The notes: generated from the letters alone by a model not told the origin. A DNA stretch of 64,000 nucleotides from Sabellastarte sp. h YS-2021 (GCA_964017235.1 OZ024935.1:30731596-30795595), one strand, 5' to 3'; numbered from the stretch's first letter, positions 18,159 through 30,840 are shown. Made by a program: numbers and translations.

Positions 18159-18914
18159 GTGAGTACTTTTTGTGTTATTGTAATACTTAGCTAATACAAA
18201 TTGCCAAATATATATTAAAATATGGAAATTTTTTTTTGAAAAAGCTGTGAGAAAATCTGACACTTAAATTGTTTATCCAAGAACAGTTGTTTGAGAACCC
18301 TGGTCTTACTAACCACTTTTGATAAGAACCTGTCATAATTCTGAGTAAGATAAGCTGAGTTTCGCCTTTGTCAAGTATCATACACTGGTAAGGTTTATGC
18401 TTCTTCTATTACACTCATTTGAAAGAAATAAGAAGCTTTTTAGAAATACTATTTCATTATAAAATCTTAAAAATATTTGTCTGGAGTAACATTGTGTAGG
18501 ATCATTAAATGTACTCACATACTGACTGTACACATAGTCCAAGAGTTCAGAGGGGTAGACTTATTTTATGTTTTAGAGTCCGAAAGGATTATTGGTTGTT
18601 TTTACTGTAAGAAAGTAATACTATTAGAAATTCAAGTATGCAAATCTTACAAATTTAAACATCAAACTTCCCTTTGAAAAATTACTTTAAAGTTGTGTAC
18701 TGTCTGATTTTCACACAAATTCTAAGTTAAACCAAAAAAGCCATTTTTGCAAATACGTGTCTACAAATCATAAAAATGACATAATTTGTCACAAACACTT
18801 TGTTAAAGGTTATTACATTGCACTACCATAATCCCTGTAAGATTAAATGTAACACTTTAATCTGTAATCCCGATAATATATGTTATTGACCACATTATAA
18901 CAACGTGCCCCATG
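18159..18914. other. Intron sequence
   Basis: AT-rich; nothing recognised. Confidence 0.5.
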
Positions 18915-19175
18915 TTAGACAAGCAATCAGTGCCTGTGAACGGCAGTTCCAGGAAGTTTATGTGTAGTTTGCTTTCTGGAAGGGACCAAATGCCTTTGGT
19001 GGTGCAGTCTCCTAAATGTGTGTGGTCCAACCTTCATTTGATGCATCAGTAAAGATCTGAAGGGCTTGACGAAGGGGTTGCAGAGGCCGTAGAGGACATT
19101 TTCTTCTTTCAGCCAACAAAGGAGATGTGGTTGGAATGTGAATAAGCTTTTCCAGGGATTCTGGAACATTCCAGG
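18915..19175 (-). pseudogene. Antisense fragment of a DIRS RNase H domain
   Basis: On the minus strand this reads PLRPLQPLRQALQIFTDASN then EGWTTH, and after a frameshift TTKGIWSLPESKLHINFLEL. It matches the FTDASNEGW and KGLWSDREKRLHINVLELK blocks of copies A-C, which include the first catalytic Asp and the catalytic Glu of RNase H. It is short, frameshifted and without terminal repeats. It is the only DIRS coding remnant in the window in the opposite orientation. Confidence 0.8.
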
Positions 19176-19340
19176 TGTTCTTCAGTTGCTCTTGATGATA
19201 ATGTAAAACATGTGAGAAATCTCAAATTCTAGAAACTGTTAAAAAGTCAGTCTTGAGTTCCAGTTGTTTAGCTAGCAGATATAGGCATGCATCTCCATGA
19301 AAACCACTGTCTGATCATGTGACATTACCTCTTAATATAG

Positions 19341-19436
19341 CTCCACCCACCAAGTTGGATCGCTCACTGTCAGCTGATCGTGAGAGATACACCTCGCCTC
19401 GATCCTCTCGTCCAAACTCCAGAGGTCCTGCAGAAG
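19341..19436 (+). CDS. CDK5RAP2/myomegalin-like gene, exon 4 in window
   Basis: 96-nt exon after TAATATAG and before GTATGC, phase 1 at both ends. It encodes a basic Ser-rich segment (PPTKLDRSLSADRERYTSPR, then SSRPNSRGPAE). It continues the disordered linker of exons 2 and 3. No catalytic or structured domain is visible. Confidence 0.7.
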
Positions 19437-19930
19437 GTATGCACTCAATTTTTATGCATGTTTACCTATCACTTAATTCACAGAATATCTGTGTATGTAC
19501 AATTGTGGCTTGCTTTTCTCTCAAACTAGAAATAATGCAGAGGGTTAATGTTATTCAAAGATTTTACACCTTCATGGAAAAAAAAGAATATTTGTAAAAC
19601 TATAGGGCCAGAACATAACATTATACAGTGTAACCGACAGCTTATATGGAAAGTGGTAATCATGAAAGAATTTATAAGTAAATGTTCTGATTGACACTGA
19701 CCAACATAAACTTTTTTGACAGACTCCTAAAACTATGTTATGAGGAGAGGTTAACTAATATCATGCATAATTTGTCAGAAAAACTGCTTCAGTGTGATTC
19801 AAATTCTTTAATCATAAAAGCTTTGTTTATTGACTAACACTAAAGTCAATAATTTTAAAAGACTCTCAAATATTCACACAATACCTGCCTGGAAATGTAC
19901 CAATACAATTACTGTATTTTATATTCACAG
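19437..19930. other. Intron sequence
   Basis: AT-rich; nothing recognised. Confidence 0.5.
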
Positions 19931-20146
19931 ACTCACTGCATCAGAATGAACTCACTAATGGTAACAGCGCACTCCCCAGCCCAGAGTTTGCCAGGGCTGG
20001 CTATTCCATGGAGGACCCACTGCACTCTACATTCGGCTCTTCCTACAGAATGGCCAGCCCTGATGCTGTCAAGGTCAATGGGTTCGTTCCAGGGTCCAGC
20101 GATGGAGCCATGAGATACAGTATCCTGGATCCTGCCAGACCACCTA
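19931..20146 (+). CDS. CDK5RAP2/myomegalin-like gene, exon 5 in window
   Basis: 216-nt exon after TATTCACAG and before GTGAGT, phase 1 at both ends. It encodes NELTNGNSALPSPEFARAGY, then SMEDPLHSTFGSSYRMASPD and ends near RYSILDPARPP. Ser/Pro-rich with several potential proline-directed phosphorylation sites (SP). GC content is visibly higher than in the flanking introns, supporting coding status. Confidence 0.75.
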
Positions 20147-21446
20147 GTGAGTAAAGTCTGTACTAGAAACTGTAGTGTAGACATCTAGAGATTAGATGTA
20201 ACTGTTTCAAATGTCCGTTTTTTAAATTCAGATATTAGAGTTTGGTTATTTTGACCAGTGAGGAGGTCAACATTGACATTGTAAGTTTATGTTCATGTTC
20301 TCTGTAAGAAGTTAACAACGTTTTTCAGATTTTCGGATTTATTCAATTACAATGAATCATTTGTAGTAAAATAGTTAAATTGTTTTGCAAATTTCTGCAG
20401 TATTTTAGGATTGTATCATTTATGTATCACATTGAATTGCCTAGATATTTAGTGTTAGAAGTTGTATAAGTAGCCGTTACTCCCCCCATGCATGATTTTG
20501 TTGTCTTATGAAGCATTTAAATCACATTTGAAAGGATATAAGATTTAGCGATACTACTTGAGATGTTTCCGATATCTTTGAACAAATGTATAGGAGTTTA
20601 AAACTGCCGAGTTCCAGAATATATCATTGTAGCAGCTAATACCTTGGAATGCTGGTGATTTCCTTTATGTTCACACAGTTTCTGCTGCTGTTTGAAACCT
20701 TCTCATTAACCACTTGTTAGGTCCCCTTGTTTAAATCATATCTATGGAATATTTTATTTTCTATCGATCACTTGTGTAATCACCTTGAAAGATGTCAAAT
20801 ATTTCAAGTAAAGTGATGATATGTAAGACAAAACATAAGGCTATTTTACTACAAAATAAGTTTATGATACAAAGATTAAGTCAAATTCTGAAATCAAATA
20901 AATCAGGTGATAAAAAAATTAAGTTGTTTAATACAAAGTAAATCTAAGCATGCTTAAAGATCCCCCACCTCTCATGAACAAGCTGAGTTCAGACGCTTTT
21001 ACATGTTTTGAAGTGCTGATGTCAGTACTCTGGGTAGTGAGTTATGTGCTCATGCATGCGACTAACACTGAGAAGAATTTTCAGCTATTTCTTCTCAGGG
21101 CAATGATTTAAAAGTGTCAAACTTATAACCCGATGAGCTTGAATATGTCATACAGTAAAATGTGCAATATTAGTCAGTTAAGCACAAGTTTAGTCGCACC
21201 AAAAATACCCCGATAGTTCAATATGGATTGATAAGTAAAACCAAATAGAAGTTTGCTATTGACATTAAAACTTCAGTTCAATAGTAATATGAACAGCAGA
21301 AAGGCATGCCTCAACATGCAGTATAAATAGCTCTCAACTGTAGCTGATTGAATGTAGTGCTGAAAGGATCAGAGTCATACCCACTCCTCCTATTGCCCTT
21401 TTCATTGCTTGGACTGTAACCTGCATGTTTTCACTCATGTTTATAG
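20147..21446. other. Intron sequence
   Basis: AT-rich; nothing recognised. Confidence 0.5.
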
Positions 21447-21494
21447 AGCGTTCACCCAGTTCTGTGGAAAATGATTTAGACTATCTACAGGAAG
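21447..21494 (+). CDS. CDK5RAP2/myomegalin-like gene, microexon 6
   Basis: 48-nt exon after TTTATAG and before GTAAAT, phase 1 on both sides. It encodes KRSPSSVENDLDYLQE. Short but in frame with its neighbours, with good flanking signals. It may be an optional cassette. Confidence 0.6.
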
Positions 21495-22236
21495 GTAAAT
21501 TACATTCACCCTCTCTCTGTGTGTGTTGTGTTTGGTTGTTTCTTGCACTTTTTGTTGACTTTTTTCCAAGAAATATTTTCAGTTGTCTGTAGCAGTAAGC
21601 AAAGACATACAAGTAAATATTTTAAAATAAAAGAGCATTTTTAAATTTTTTTCTTTCAAGTCTTTGAAAAATCTAAAATTGTGATGATCATTGAATGAAA
21701 TTTTAACCAATAAATAATTTAAGAAATTTGCTGAGTTTGAATTTTAGTTTCATTTATAGAATAGTACTAGAAGATTAACGGTTTTCATTCGTATTTTTAT
21801 TCCATTTATTTCTTTGTTATTTGGATATGAAAAGAAATACAGGAATAATATATGAGAAATGTGACACAGTGAAACCGACTTTGACTAAAGATATAAAAGG
21901 AGTAGTACATACTTTTCAGATTAGGAAAAGTGAAATATGCCACAAAAGCTATGCCTTGAAAATCAAGTGACAAGAACAAAACTCAAAGAATTCTCTGAAT
22001 GTATAGATAAATTAAATATATTTGTCACAAAAATTAAAAAAAATTGTGCAAAAGTATCCCTATCATTCAAAAGAAATATGTAGGAGGTAATTTCATTTAC
22101 TAAGTTCAAATACATATGGGGCATGGTATATTTCTTATACTTAAAATGATTCATCATTAATTAAAATTTTGTGCGACCTTTAATTTTCTGATTATCTGGA
22201 TAATGTGTGAATCAGTTAGGAGTTCTAGTGGAGTAC
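21495..22236. other. Intron sequence
   Basis: AT-rich; nothing recognised before the DIRS derivative at 22237. Confidence 0.5.
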
Positions 22237-22505
22237 TTTTACTATGTTAGTATATATTACCTAACAGACTAATACCATTGTTCCGGCACAAGCCAGTACT
22301 GCCTAACATCATGCCCACTTGGCGTACATGGGAAAAATGAGTCCTCTAGTGAGAGGGGAAGGCATTATGCCTTAATGGCTGCCATTACGCTTGGGGCGTC
22401 TTTTTGTGAAGTTTGGTGGCACTGGCTTGTACTTGACCAATGGCATTAGTCCGTTAGGTAAGATATTAACTTATAAAAAATTTAATTTAGTGTTTAAATT
22501 TTCAA
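22237..22505 (+). mobile_element. Short non-autonomous DIRS derivative
   Basis: 269 bp with DIRS-type ends but no coding region and no ICR. The left end TTTTACTATG followed by ATTACCTAAC parallels TTTTATTACG followed by TTACC in copies A-C. The right end TTAACTTATAAAAAATTTAA leading to TTTTCAA parallels element 0 and copies A-C. Inverted repeats of about 55 bp face each other (CCTAACAGACTAATACCATTG and CAATGGCATTAGTCCGTTAGG), with a small palindrome AAGGCATTATGCCTT between them. No target duplication is seen; TTT follows the right end. Its parent family is not in the window. Confidence 0.7.
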
Positions 22506-24801
22506 TTTTATCTTAAAATTAGTGAACAAAAATTTATTTTCATCAGTAATGGAAGCTCATCAGTTATGAGCACAAGTGTTTCAGTTCCTGACCCCTCACA
22601 TCTAAACATGTGGGTTCAATCCCATTGATCTTATTTTATAAGGATGTTCTGTCAAGTACTTTCACCATGCCAAGAGTTGCTGGACACTGCTTTTCTTTGC
22701 CCTTAATCCTTGTTCACTTGGGCTGGATATAAGTTTCAGCTATGTTGTATATGCCATTTATTATCAGTCCATGAAATTCTAATATTTTGGATCATGATCA
22801 CTCAAGTGTTAAGATGCTAAAATCTATCAAAGTTTGGTTATTAAGTGCTGACTTATGCTCAGATTGTGAAAATTAAATGTGAATATTGATGTTATCACCT
22901 GGATTTGTTTGTGTTTTTAATGTACAGTACACGGTATCAAGTTACAGATAGGTAAAACAATGGGTTCATCTCTAAAACTAACAGAACTACCTTGATGTTG
23001 TTATTGCTGTTTAAAAGTGTGATACCTAATATATAAATATCTACATTATTGAGTTTGACTTTCTCATTGTGCATTAAAGGTCTGGCAATTCTTCAGATTC
23101 AGAGAATACAAACAATTGTATATGCTGATATATTGTTTAATAATTTAATACTTAAATTATTGTAGAAATCAACAGGAATATTTTCCATCATGCGATTAAA
23201 GTTGATTTTAAGCTGTTAAAATGAAATTTATGTTGGTCAAAGCCATTGCAGACACCTTGATTGAATATGAGACACAAGACATAACCGTGCCATTTCTTGC
23301 TCATCACTAGCTATGACGAATGTTCAGAAATGAAACTATACTCTGAAATGCATCATAGGAGACCCAGTGGCCTAGTGGTTGGTTAAGGTTGGGAATGGGT
23401 TTAGTAGGCCCAAAGTCTCAGTATCCAGAGCATTTTACCCATCTTTAGTAAACGTTAGCATTTCATCACTAGATTCTTACCTCAGTGGTGGCATGTTCAA
23501 TTACAACTCAAGTGGGATACAGTAGTAGAAGCCTGCTCTCTTATGATCTGAGAAGTAGAAATGGACACACCCTGCCTCCGACCTTTACTTGCTTAACTTT
23601 TTCCCTGATTTTAACCTTTCTGCAATAGAAACAGATTGTAACAAGTTTATATTTTTTCTTCTCTTCAATTGATAAGTGATCTTATTGTATTATTCACACC
23701 AGTTCTTTTCACATGTATGTCCTAATTGTGTCTTTTTTAGTTTAAAATTTTTTTCCTCATTTTATTTCAGTATTTCATGTTTCTAAAATAATAACTCTCG
23801 TACAGAAGTACCAAAATTCTTTCTAATATTTCTCCTTTCTATATAAAAACTTGTTAAAATCCCCACGCATTTTGAGTGGTTCATTATAAAATCTAATTTA
23901 GGAAGCAATACATCTACCACAATTGGTCTACCATCGCAGTGAGTAAGAAGTTCAATTTGATAAGAGAAAATGTAAAATAATTATTTAATGTAGTTAATAT
24001 TATTCAGACCACAGCAAATCTTGTTTTATCAAAATACACTGAAAGCCAATTAAAATTTGACAGAATTACATTAAGACATCCAAATTGTTTAAAATATGAA
24101 TGTAAAGATAGGATAGTAATATGTCAAACTAGAAGCTGTCTTAAACCAATGGTGATTATTGTGCTTATAGTCCATAGAAATGTATCAGAAAAGTAGTCCC
24201 TATATTATAAAGTCTATGGAATATCTGAAATAAGCTTGCCTCTTTTGTAAGTAATGATCAGGCTGTTCTTGTATCCAAACATAAAACATTGGGGGTTGTA
24301 AATAGCTAGGTGCAGAAAAATATATTTGCTTACATACCCCCAGCATCCGCCCAATGTAGTTATGGTTTGAATCTCAGCACAGATAAACACGTTTGAAATT
24401 TTGCACCAGATATTACTAACAGTGGTTTTGCCCACTACTGTACAGTGGTTTCTTCCACTGCTAAATATAAGTCAGGACTGACTTTCAATATCTATTTTCT
24501 TCATACTGCATTTATATCACAAAGGCGGTTTCCAGGAATTTCAGTTATATGTATATCCAAACTTTAGAGATTTAGTAACTAGCTCACATAGCCAATTTTT
24601 TTTCTGCAAGATTACACATTTATATACTCCAGGCTGAAACAGGATGACCATTTATCGAGTTATCAATGTCCCTGGGGTTGTTCAGCCTGTCACATGGGGA
24701 TAGGACCCAGTGACAGAGGACCACCATTTTAAGTGGTCATCGGAACCACCATGTAAATGTTACATTATATTCTACAACATGCTATTTAACTGGTCTCACA
24801 G
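22506..24801. other. Intron sequence
   Basis: AT-rich intron. A GGTTCAATCCC word near 22610 and a TGGCCTAGTGG word near 23370 resemble tRNA promoter boxes, but no convincing SINE was found. Confidence 0.45.
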
Positions 24802-24974
24802 GTTCTACCACAGTTCGTGTTGGCTCAGACTTGCGGCAGTTGTATGCCATCGGGGAGTTAGATGACTATGAACTACTGAAAAAAGAGATCAGTGAGAGTC
24901 ACTCCATACTGAATGGAATGGAGTGCAGGATTAGAGACAGGATGAGAAGTTACAGTCAGCGGTCTCAGGGCGAG
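24802..24974 (+). CDS. CDK5RAP2/myomegalin-like gene, exon 7 in window
   Basis: 173-nt exon after TCTCACAG and before GTGAGG. It enters in phase 1 and leaves in phase 0, so the phase pattern changes here. It encodes RVGSDLRQLYAIGELDDYEL, then LKKEISESHSILNGMECRIR. The IGxxDDYxxLKxxI pattern resembles a conserved block in the C-terminal part of CDK5RAP2 and myomegalin, which in vertebrates lies near the region binding partners such as pericentrin. This match to the family is from memory. It marks the change from the Ser-rich linker to the conserved helical C-terminal region. Confidence 0.82.
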
Positions 24975-27900
24975 GTGAGGGTCTTATTTGTATGTGTCTG
25001 TCTTTTGATTACCCCTGTCACAATTCTCCGTTGTGTGGAAGCTAGTGTTGAACCAACACATATCTATAATTAATAATTATTGTCATCACTTAGCCGTATT
25101 TGCAGGATCGTGTAATCGTTTCTGAACCCATATCATTTTGAGACTTGGGGCTGTGTGTTGCGTTCACAGTATGTTAATGGATATGACCAGGGCTTAAATA
25201 TGTATGGAACAGAATGTAGAGCAGGATTACTGAGGGACTATGAGGAACTGTAAATTATTATCGGATAAGTGCTCATAGTTGATTGGATCAATTTGTCTGC
25301 GTGTTTTTCTCATTCAGGGGGAATCAAGGTTTGGAGTTAGTAGACCCAGCAAACTATGTTGAAGTTTGTGTGTTGGTCTGTAATGAATCAAATAAAAGTA
25401 CATATTATAGAAAATGTAAAAAAATAAGAGTTTTCTTATACTTCTGAATATTTGTGGATTACAACTTGACTTCAGTGAATGCGACAAGTCACAGAATATC
25501 ATTCATCACTCTCATTTAAGATGTCATTCAAAATAGAATTTGATGTTGTAAAGGAATTAATATTTGAGAAAAAAATTCAATTAATACTGTAAAATACTGT
25601 ATATTTTCTTGAATTTATCAAAATTGTAACACTTTGTGATATATTAATATGCAACTAGATAAGATCTAATAGGTAAAACCTATTATGCATAAAACTCTGT
25701 TGTGTGGGTGATTGTGAATATCTGCAGAAAAAATTGTTGGCGATTTTATTTGTTTTTGTCTCTTTTTTTAAAATACAGAGAATAAAGGTATTGTTTTCTG
25801 CTGTTTGAGGAATGGCAATATTAATGCTTATTATCTTTACTTGTAATGCTAGATAGAATTACTGTATGAATAGTCCTGGTTAAACCATAACCTTCATTCT
25901 AACAGAATATGCATGTATAACATAGTTTGTACAGCTCAACCTCTAATATAAGATCACAGTGAGAGAGTAAGATTGTGATAATAGAAGGATTGTGATATAA
26001 AAAATGGAATGTGTTTCATCTGTAGCAGTGGTCAGACCATTGGTGAACTGAGTGAAATCTTATACCGGGTAATTTAGGTTCTCAAATTTTAGTATACACC
26101 AATTGGAAGTAAAGTGCTGTTGATGTAAGCAAATCTTGCCACAACAAAATGTGAACTTACTGCAAAAATGTGGAAAATTTGATTGAAAATGAACATAAAA
26201 AAAGCAAATTAGACATTTTATTGGCTTTTAATGGAGAAAGTTTACCTCAAAATGACACGTTAAGGTGCTTATGAAAACATGGGCAATACAGAATGCTACA
26301 TTGGTAACGACTGATTCGCCAATCAAGCTTTCTGCATTGAAAGCTAACTACTACTGTCCCTACTAATAGCCATTATACAGACAAGTCTGAGACAAAGACT
26401 TGCACCTTACCTGTAGTGTTAACCATGGCCAGGTAATGCAATAGATGCTTTGTCACAATTATGATAAACAGTAGAATCTCAATTGTGTAACATGCTATTA
26501 CCCATTTATTCTATTTGATGATAATATCATTGGTAAACCAGTATTCTGTTTTCCCGTTTTCTTGTGATAGAAATTATGAAATCCGCAAATTGAAATGTCA
26601 TTATATTTGGCTTTCTAAAGTCTGATACTTCCTCAAAAGACTACAAATCAAACAAGATTGAGGAAATATCACAAATAATTACATGTACTTTATATGTGGT
26701 AAATCTGATGTTTATTAAATTAATATCATGAAGAAGTTTCCTGTTTTGTAAATTATATTTCATTTTTTATCATGGTTAAGTTTCACCATATTAGTGCCAA
26801 GCCTACAAAATCATGTCAGTTGTTATGGAATGCCCGGCTGGTTTTGATTGTCATAAAGGGCTATCCCCAACTTTTGCAAGTATGCAGGGTATTTTCACTT
26901 ATTTTCTCCAGTTTAATGAGACTACAACTAAGTGTTTCTTGTTAAGCTGATATATGGTGATTGCCTTGTAGTGACAGTGCCTGCATCATAAACTTTCGGT
27001 GTGAATTCATGATTCCAATAAAGATATTGATGGATTTACCTTATTTTCCTGGACCCTTCCTGTCTCTTAAATTTGTTCCTTGTGTCTAAATCCATTCATC
27101 TTCTTATTTTGTAAGATACCATGATGTTTTGTTAAAATTTCAGCACTTTTTGATCATTTCACCTTGCTGGAAGGAGAGATGTTTCTGAATATTTTTTATG
27201 GATAGTGTTCCAGTCATTCTTGATCCCATGAATATTGCATATTTACATGTTTCTTTTTGCACTCATTGACCAGTTCCCAGTCTTTTGCAAAGATTATTCT
27301 TGTCATCCTGGTTTATCTGACAAAACCCTCCAAACCACCTCTTTTTTTTTCTAATTAACAACTTATTGAAAATGCATGCTATCTGCAAATGGATATTGAG
27401 AGTCAGCTTACATTTCTTGCTTAAAAATGTTAAAATGTGGTATGGGAATTGTTTACCTCCACATAACCCATAATGTGTTTATAAATGTTAGTGGTGGGAT
27501 GGCGCGTAATTTTGTTATCTCCATATCATGTCACTGCGAACCAGTCATAACAGTCTTGACATAAAAAAACTTCTCTAAATTTTACATCTAGCATGGGTCA
27601 TTGACTTCATTAAAAAGAATGACTCTGATGATCTGTTTATCTAGAATGTATTAGTATTCGAGCAGTATTCATTTAAAGTAAACTTGACTCGTGAAATCTC
27701 AGAAGAATTCTTTATTGCAAGGATTTCCAGATAACAGGCTTAGTTACCATCGAAATGGTCTTCTTTGGAAGTATTGTTGGTATTTATTCATTAAGAAATT
27801 TTATAAACTATAGTTCTATGTTTTGGGGGGTTTAATCTGTAGATAATTGTCTATTGAAAATTTCAATATTACGTGAGGCTCTCAGATAAACTATTTGACT

Positions 27901-28567
27901 GTGAATTGTGGGTACGAAAAAAATAACACAAAAAGAGCTTCAAAGGATCTATTTCTAGTTCTGTTTATGTGGATACATCTATCAAAGACACTCATAACTT
28001 TATCTTATTTTGTCATACCTGGCATGTGAATGGTGATGGATTTTTATATTTACCTGCATTGTGTTTTTGAAAAAATACTTTATAATTTTAATTCTATTAT
28101 TTCTCTGTGTGACAGCTTGTGTCTTGTTTATTATGCATGTCAATTGCTATGGCTATTTGCATTTGTGTGTCCTTGTACAAATGTACTTGTTATATGGCCA
28201 AAAGTGCCAGATGAGAAACTTATAATCTTAAGTTCTGAAAGAAATTAAATTGGGTACATTTTCATCCGGCCCAACTTACTTGATAACTGGGGTATCATGA
28301 TAGTTAAGCCAGGGCAAATACAAATTAAGCCAGTGTAAATTAATGTTAGCGTAATAAATGGAACAGGCTTTCAGGTTTCTACGTCAGAAAATCTAGTATT
28401 TTTATCGGTATATGTCAAAATAAGTTATGACTTTAATCAAATCCTATAAGTATTGATGGTTATTTACTTATAAAAGTCTTATGAATTTCCATGAATTGAT
28501 ATTAATGTTTGATTCCTTCCCTACTCGATAGAGTGTTAAGCACATTTGCTGACTCCTTTTATTGCAG
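24975..28567. other. Intron sequence
   Basis: 3.6-kb AT-rich intron. No exon, MITE or coding remnant that I can support. Confidence 0.5.
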
Positions 28568-28726
28568 AGTAAAGAGTTTCAAATCTTGCGTGACATCATC
28601 TCCAGTATTCACCAGTGTAAGACTCTAAATAGCGAGGCCAGTCGACTGGTGGCGCTATTCTGGATGTCACAGCTCCCCTTACGGGATGAACATGGAAACT
28701 TTGTGGATGTTAAAATGCTTAAACAG
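28568..28726 (+). CDS. CDK5RAP2/myomegalin-like gene, exon 8 in window
   Basis: 159-nt, phase 0-0 exon after TATTGCAG and before GTTTGG. It encodes KEFQILRDIISSIHQCKTLN, then SEASRLVALFWMSQLPLRDE and ends VDVKMLKQ. The pattern of a helix followed by a hydrophobic LFW and a Pro resembles a conserved segment of CDK5RAP2/PDE4DIP (an LFWRAALP-type motif; from memory). Together with exon 7 it is the strongest support for the family assignment. The open frame extends past the donor by chance. Confidence 0.85.
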
Positions 28727-29216
28727 GTTTGGGCGGTTTATTTTTTTATTTATTTTTTTGAATTTCAAGAATAGCAATCAAATCCTGTTAAATTGAATGT
28801 CTGTATAGTGTGGAATTCTAAGTAGCAGGGCATCTGTCACAGATAAGAGGTTATCCTATGGTCTGATATTTATCAGAGATGCAATTGGTTTAAATTTTCC
28901 AAAACTAGTTGTTGGCTTGTTTACACAACCGATGACCAGTTATGAAGCTGTTTTAAACTGAACTAAATAGCAATATTCTGAAATAATTTTAGGTTAAAAA
29001 GACCTGAAAAGGTTTGAATGATTAAGGTATTCAGTCATATAACTTGCCTTTTATAAACCTTCGCCGTTATTTTATTGAAATATTGAGAGAAATTTATAGT
29101 TTATGTCCTATAAGAACCTGTTTTAAAAGTTTGTAACTGGTTGTTGTTTTTATTGACAAAAAACCATTAACCAGACAAGCCCAATAAGCTTAATATCTAT
29201 TATGCAAAACCAGGAA
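28727..29216. other. Intron sequence
   Basis: AT-rich; nothing recognised up to the MITE. Confidence 0.5.
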
Positions 29217-29584
29217 TTTTACAGTAGTGTTGGTATCGAATAATATTATGTATATCGATATCAAACCATATTTTTGTCTTTCATATCGATCAATATTGAA
29301 ATATCAGGTCATAGATGTCTTCCGGGAGAGACATTCAAAACTGTTTCGCAGGTTTTAGTTGTTTCCCGAAACGTAAACAAATATGGCGTTGACAAAAATA
29401 ATAAAAAAAAACCTTTAGATTCTTCAAATATTGTCCTATATTTGAATGAAAAACACCACAGTTGTACATGTTAAGTGGTATGTTTCAATATTGATAATGG
29501 ACCCTACATTATCGATATCAGCGTATTTAGCAAGGATCGATAAACATTTGAATATTGATAAACAATACCAGCACTATTTTACAG
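29217..29584. mobile_element. hAT-type MITE with 8-bp target duplication
   Basis: The element is 29225-29576 (352 bp), flanked by the direct repeat TTTTACAG at 29217-29224 and 29577-29584. Terminal inverted repeats are TAGTGTTGGTATCG on the left and TAGTGCTGGTATTG on the right (read inward). An 8-bp duplication is the rule for hAT transposons. No transposase is encoded, so it is non-autonomous. The interior is rich in ATCGAT words. Confidence 0.88.
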
Positions 29585-30033
29585 GTACATATAGTATAAG
29601 AGAATTGTTTCTAATGTATTTAAAATGAAAGTTCCGTTCAGAAGGATTTGATTGACATTCTTCTAGTTTGCATGTGTTTTTCTTTCAATTGATACTTTAT
29701 ATCATTTTGATATTTAAATGAGTGCATTTTTTAAAGTTATTTTATAAAATATTAAAGGGATCTTTAATTTGTGTTTTTATTTGCAGTTGGAAATACAAGA
29801 TTCTCTATTATTTTTATGCAAGATTTTTATGAAAAGTTTGGAAGTGCATTTATTGTCCCTTTCTTTTTTGGCAATCTGAAAATGAGTATTGTAAGAACAG
29901 GAATGGTGGTGAATACGGAGCCTGTGCCACAGAGCTATAGGTTTTTAATTTATTAAGCTTAGCTAATTTAAAGGTCATGTAAACTTACTAAATCGTACAG
30001 TATTCATTTTCTCCTCAATATGATGTGTTACAG
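29585..30033. other. Intron sequence
   Basis: AT-rich; nothing recognised. Confidence 0.5.
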
Positions 30034-30123
30034 AACCAAGGCTTACAGGATGAACTGATGAAGTACAAACGTGAATGTTCTCGTCTTAAAGTACAACTCA
30101 GAGATACAAACTCGCATATGGAG
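30034..30123 (+). CDS. CDK5RAP2/myomegalin-like gene, exon 9 in window
   Basis: 90-nt, phase 0-0 exon after GTTACAG and before GTAAAA. It encodes a coiled-coil piece, NQGLQDELMKYKRECSRLKV then QLRDTNSHME. Leu and Ile/Val spacing fits a heptad pattern. It continues the C-terminal helical region started in exon 7. Confidence 0.8.
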
Positions 30124-30154
30124 GTAAAAAAACCCTGAACTCTCTTCCAAACCC

Positions 30155-30156
<2 letters not shown>

Positions 30157-30188
<32 letters not shown>
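30157..30188. repeat. TTGA microsatellite
   Basis: Eight TTGA units in the intron, just after exon 9. Confidence 0.95.
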
Positions 30189-30189
<1 letters not shown>

Positions 30190-30791
30190 CGATCAACCAA
30201 CCAGGAAGATACACTGCATTGCTCCATAATCTCAATGACCCATGGTGATCTGACTCCATACAGTGCGTTCACAATAAATCCTATGTAAAATGCTATTTAG
30301 AGCTTTATAAAAATAAGGTCCATTAAATATAAGCATTTCAAAGCTGTCTCATATTGACCTCAATTTACTCTCACTGTCTTGCATCAGTTAAGCATTTGCA
30401 CAACTGAATATAAGATAATGCACAAAATTTTTGCTGGAAGAAAGTTTCAACATTTTCAAATTAAGTTAAGTAAATTTTCAGAATTCGTGTCCATCAGTGG
30501 TCATTTCCTACTTAAGATAATTAGTGGAAGAAATTTAAGATTTCACTGGGAACTATTCTTCTCCTTCCCTCATTATCTAAACTAGCTACAATATTCAGTT
30601 AATTGAGGTGTGGTTGTGACTGTACTAAATTTTTGTCATATTCCATTTTAAATTTAAATGGAGTTGACCATACATCTCAACTTTGATGTGTTTTTAAACA
30701 TATAATCATGTATATTTTTCAAAAATTACCTGTTTTATATGCATACTGTTATAGAAAACAATAAAATAAGTTTTTTTTTTTCATATATCAG

Positions 30792-30840
30792 ATCACAAGC
30801 AGAAGCAGAGATGGGATGGAACAGGAATTACTACGACAAT
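30792..30840 (+). CDS. CDK5RAP2/myomegalin-like gene, exon 10 in window
   Basis: 49-nt exon after a T-rich tract and ATATCAG, ending at GTGAGT. It encodes ITSRSRDGMEQELLRQ and leaves in phase 1. The long polypyrimidine tract (about 30770-30780) supports the acceptor. Two possible partners lie downstream: the exon at 31374 and a weaker candidate at about 32660. Confidence 0.7.

Noticed and set aside
22550-23560. tRNA-derived SINE
   Set aside because: GGTTCAATCCC near 22610 and TGGCCTAGTGG near 23370 resemble B and A boxes, but they are not paired at the right spacing and no target duplication or tail was found.
26262-26411. Possible MITE with TTAAGGTGC/GCACCTTA ends
   Set aside because: Only about 9 bp of inverted match and no clear target duplication.
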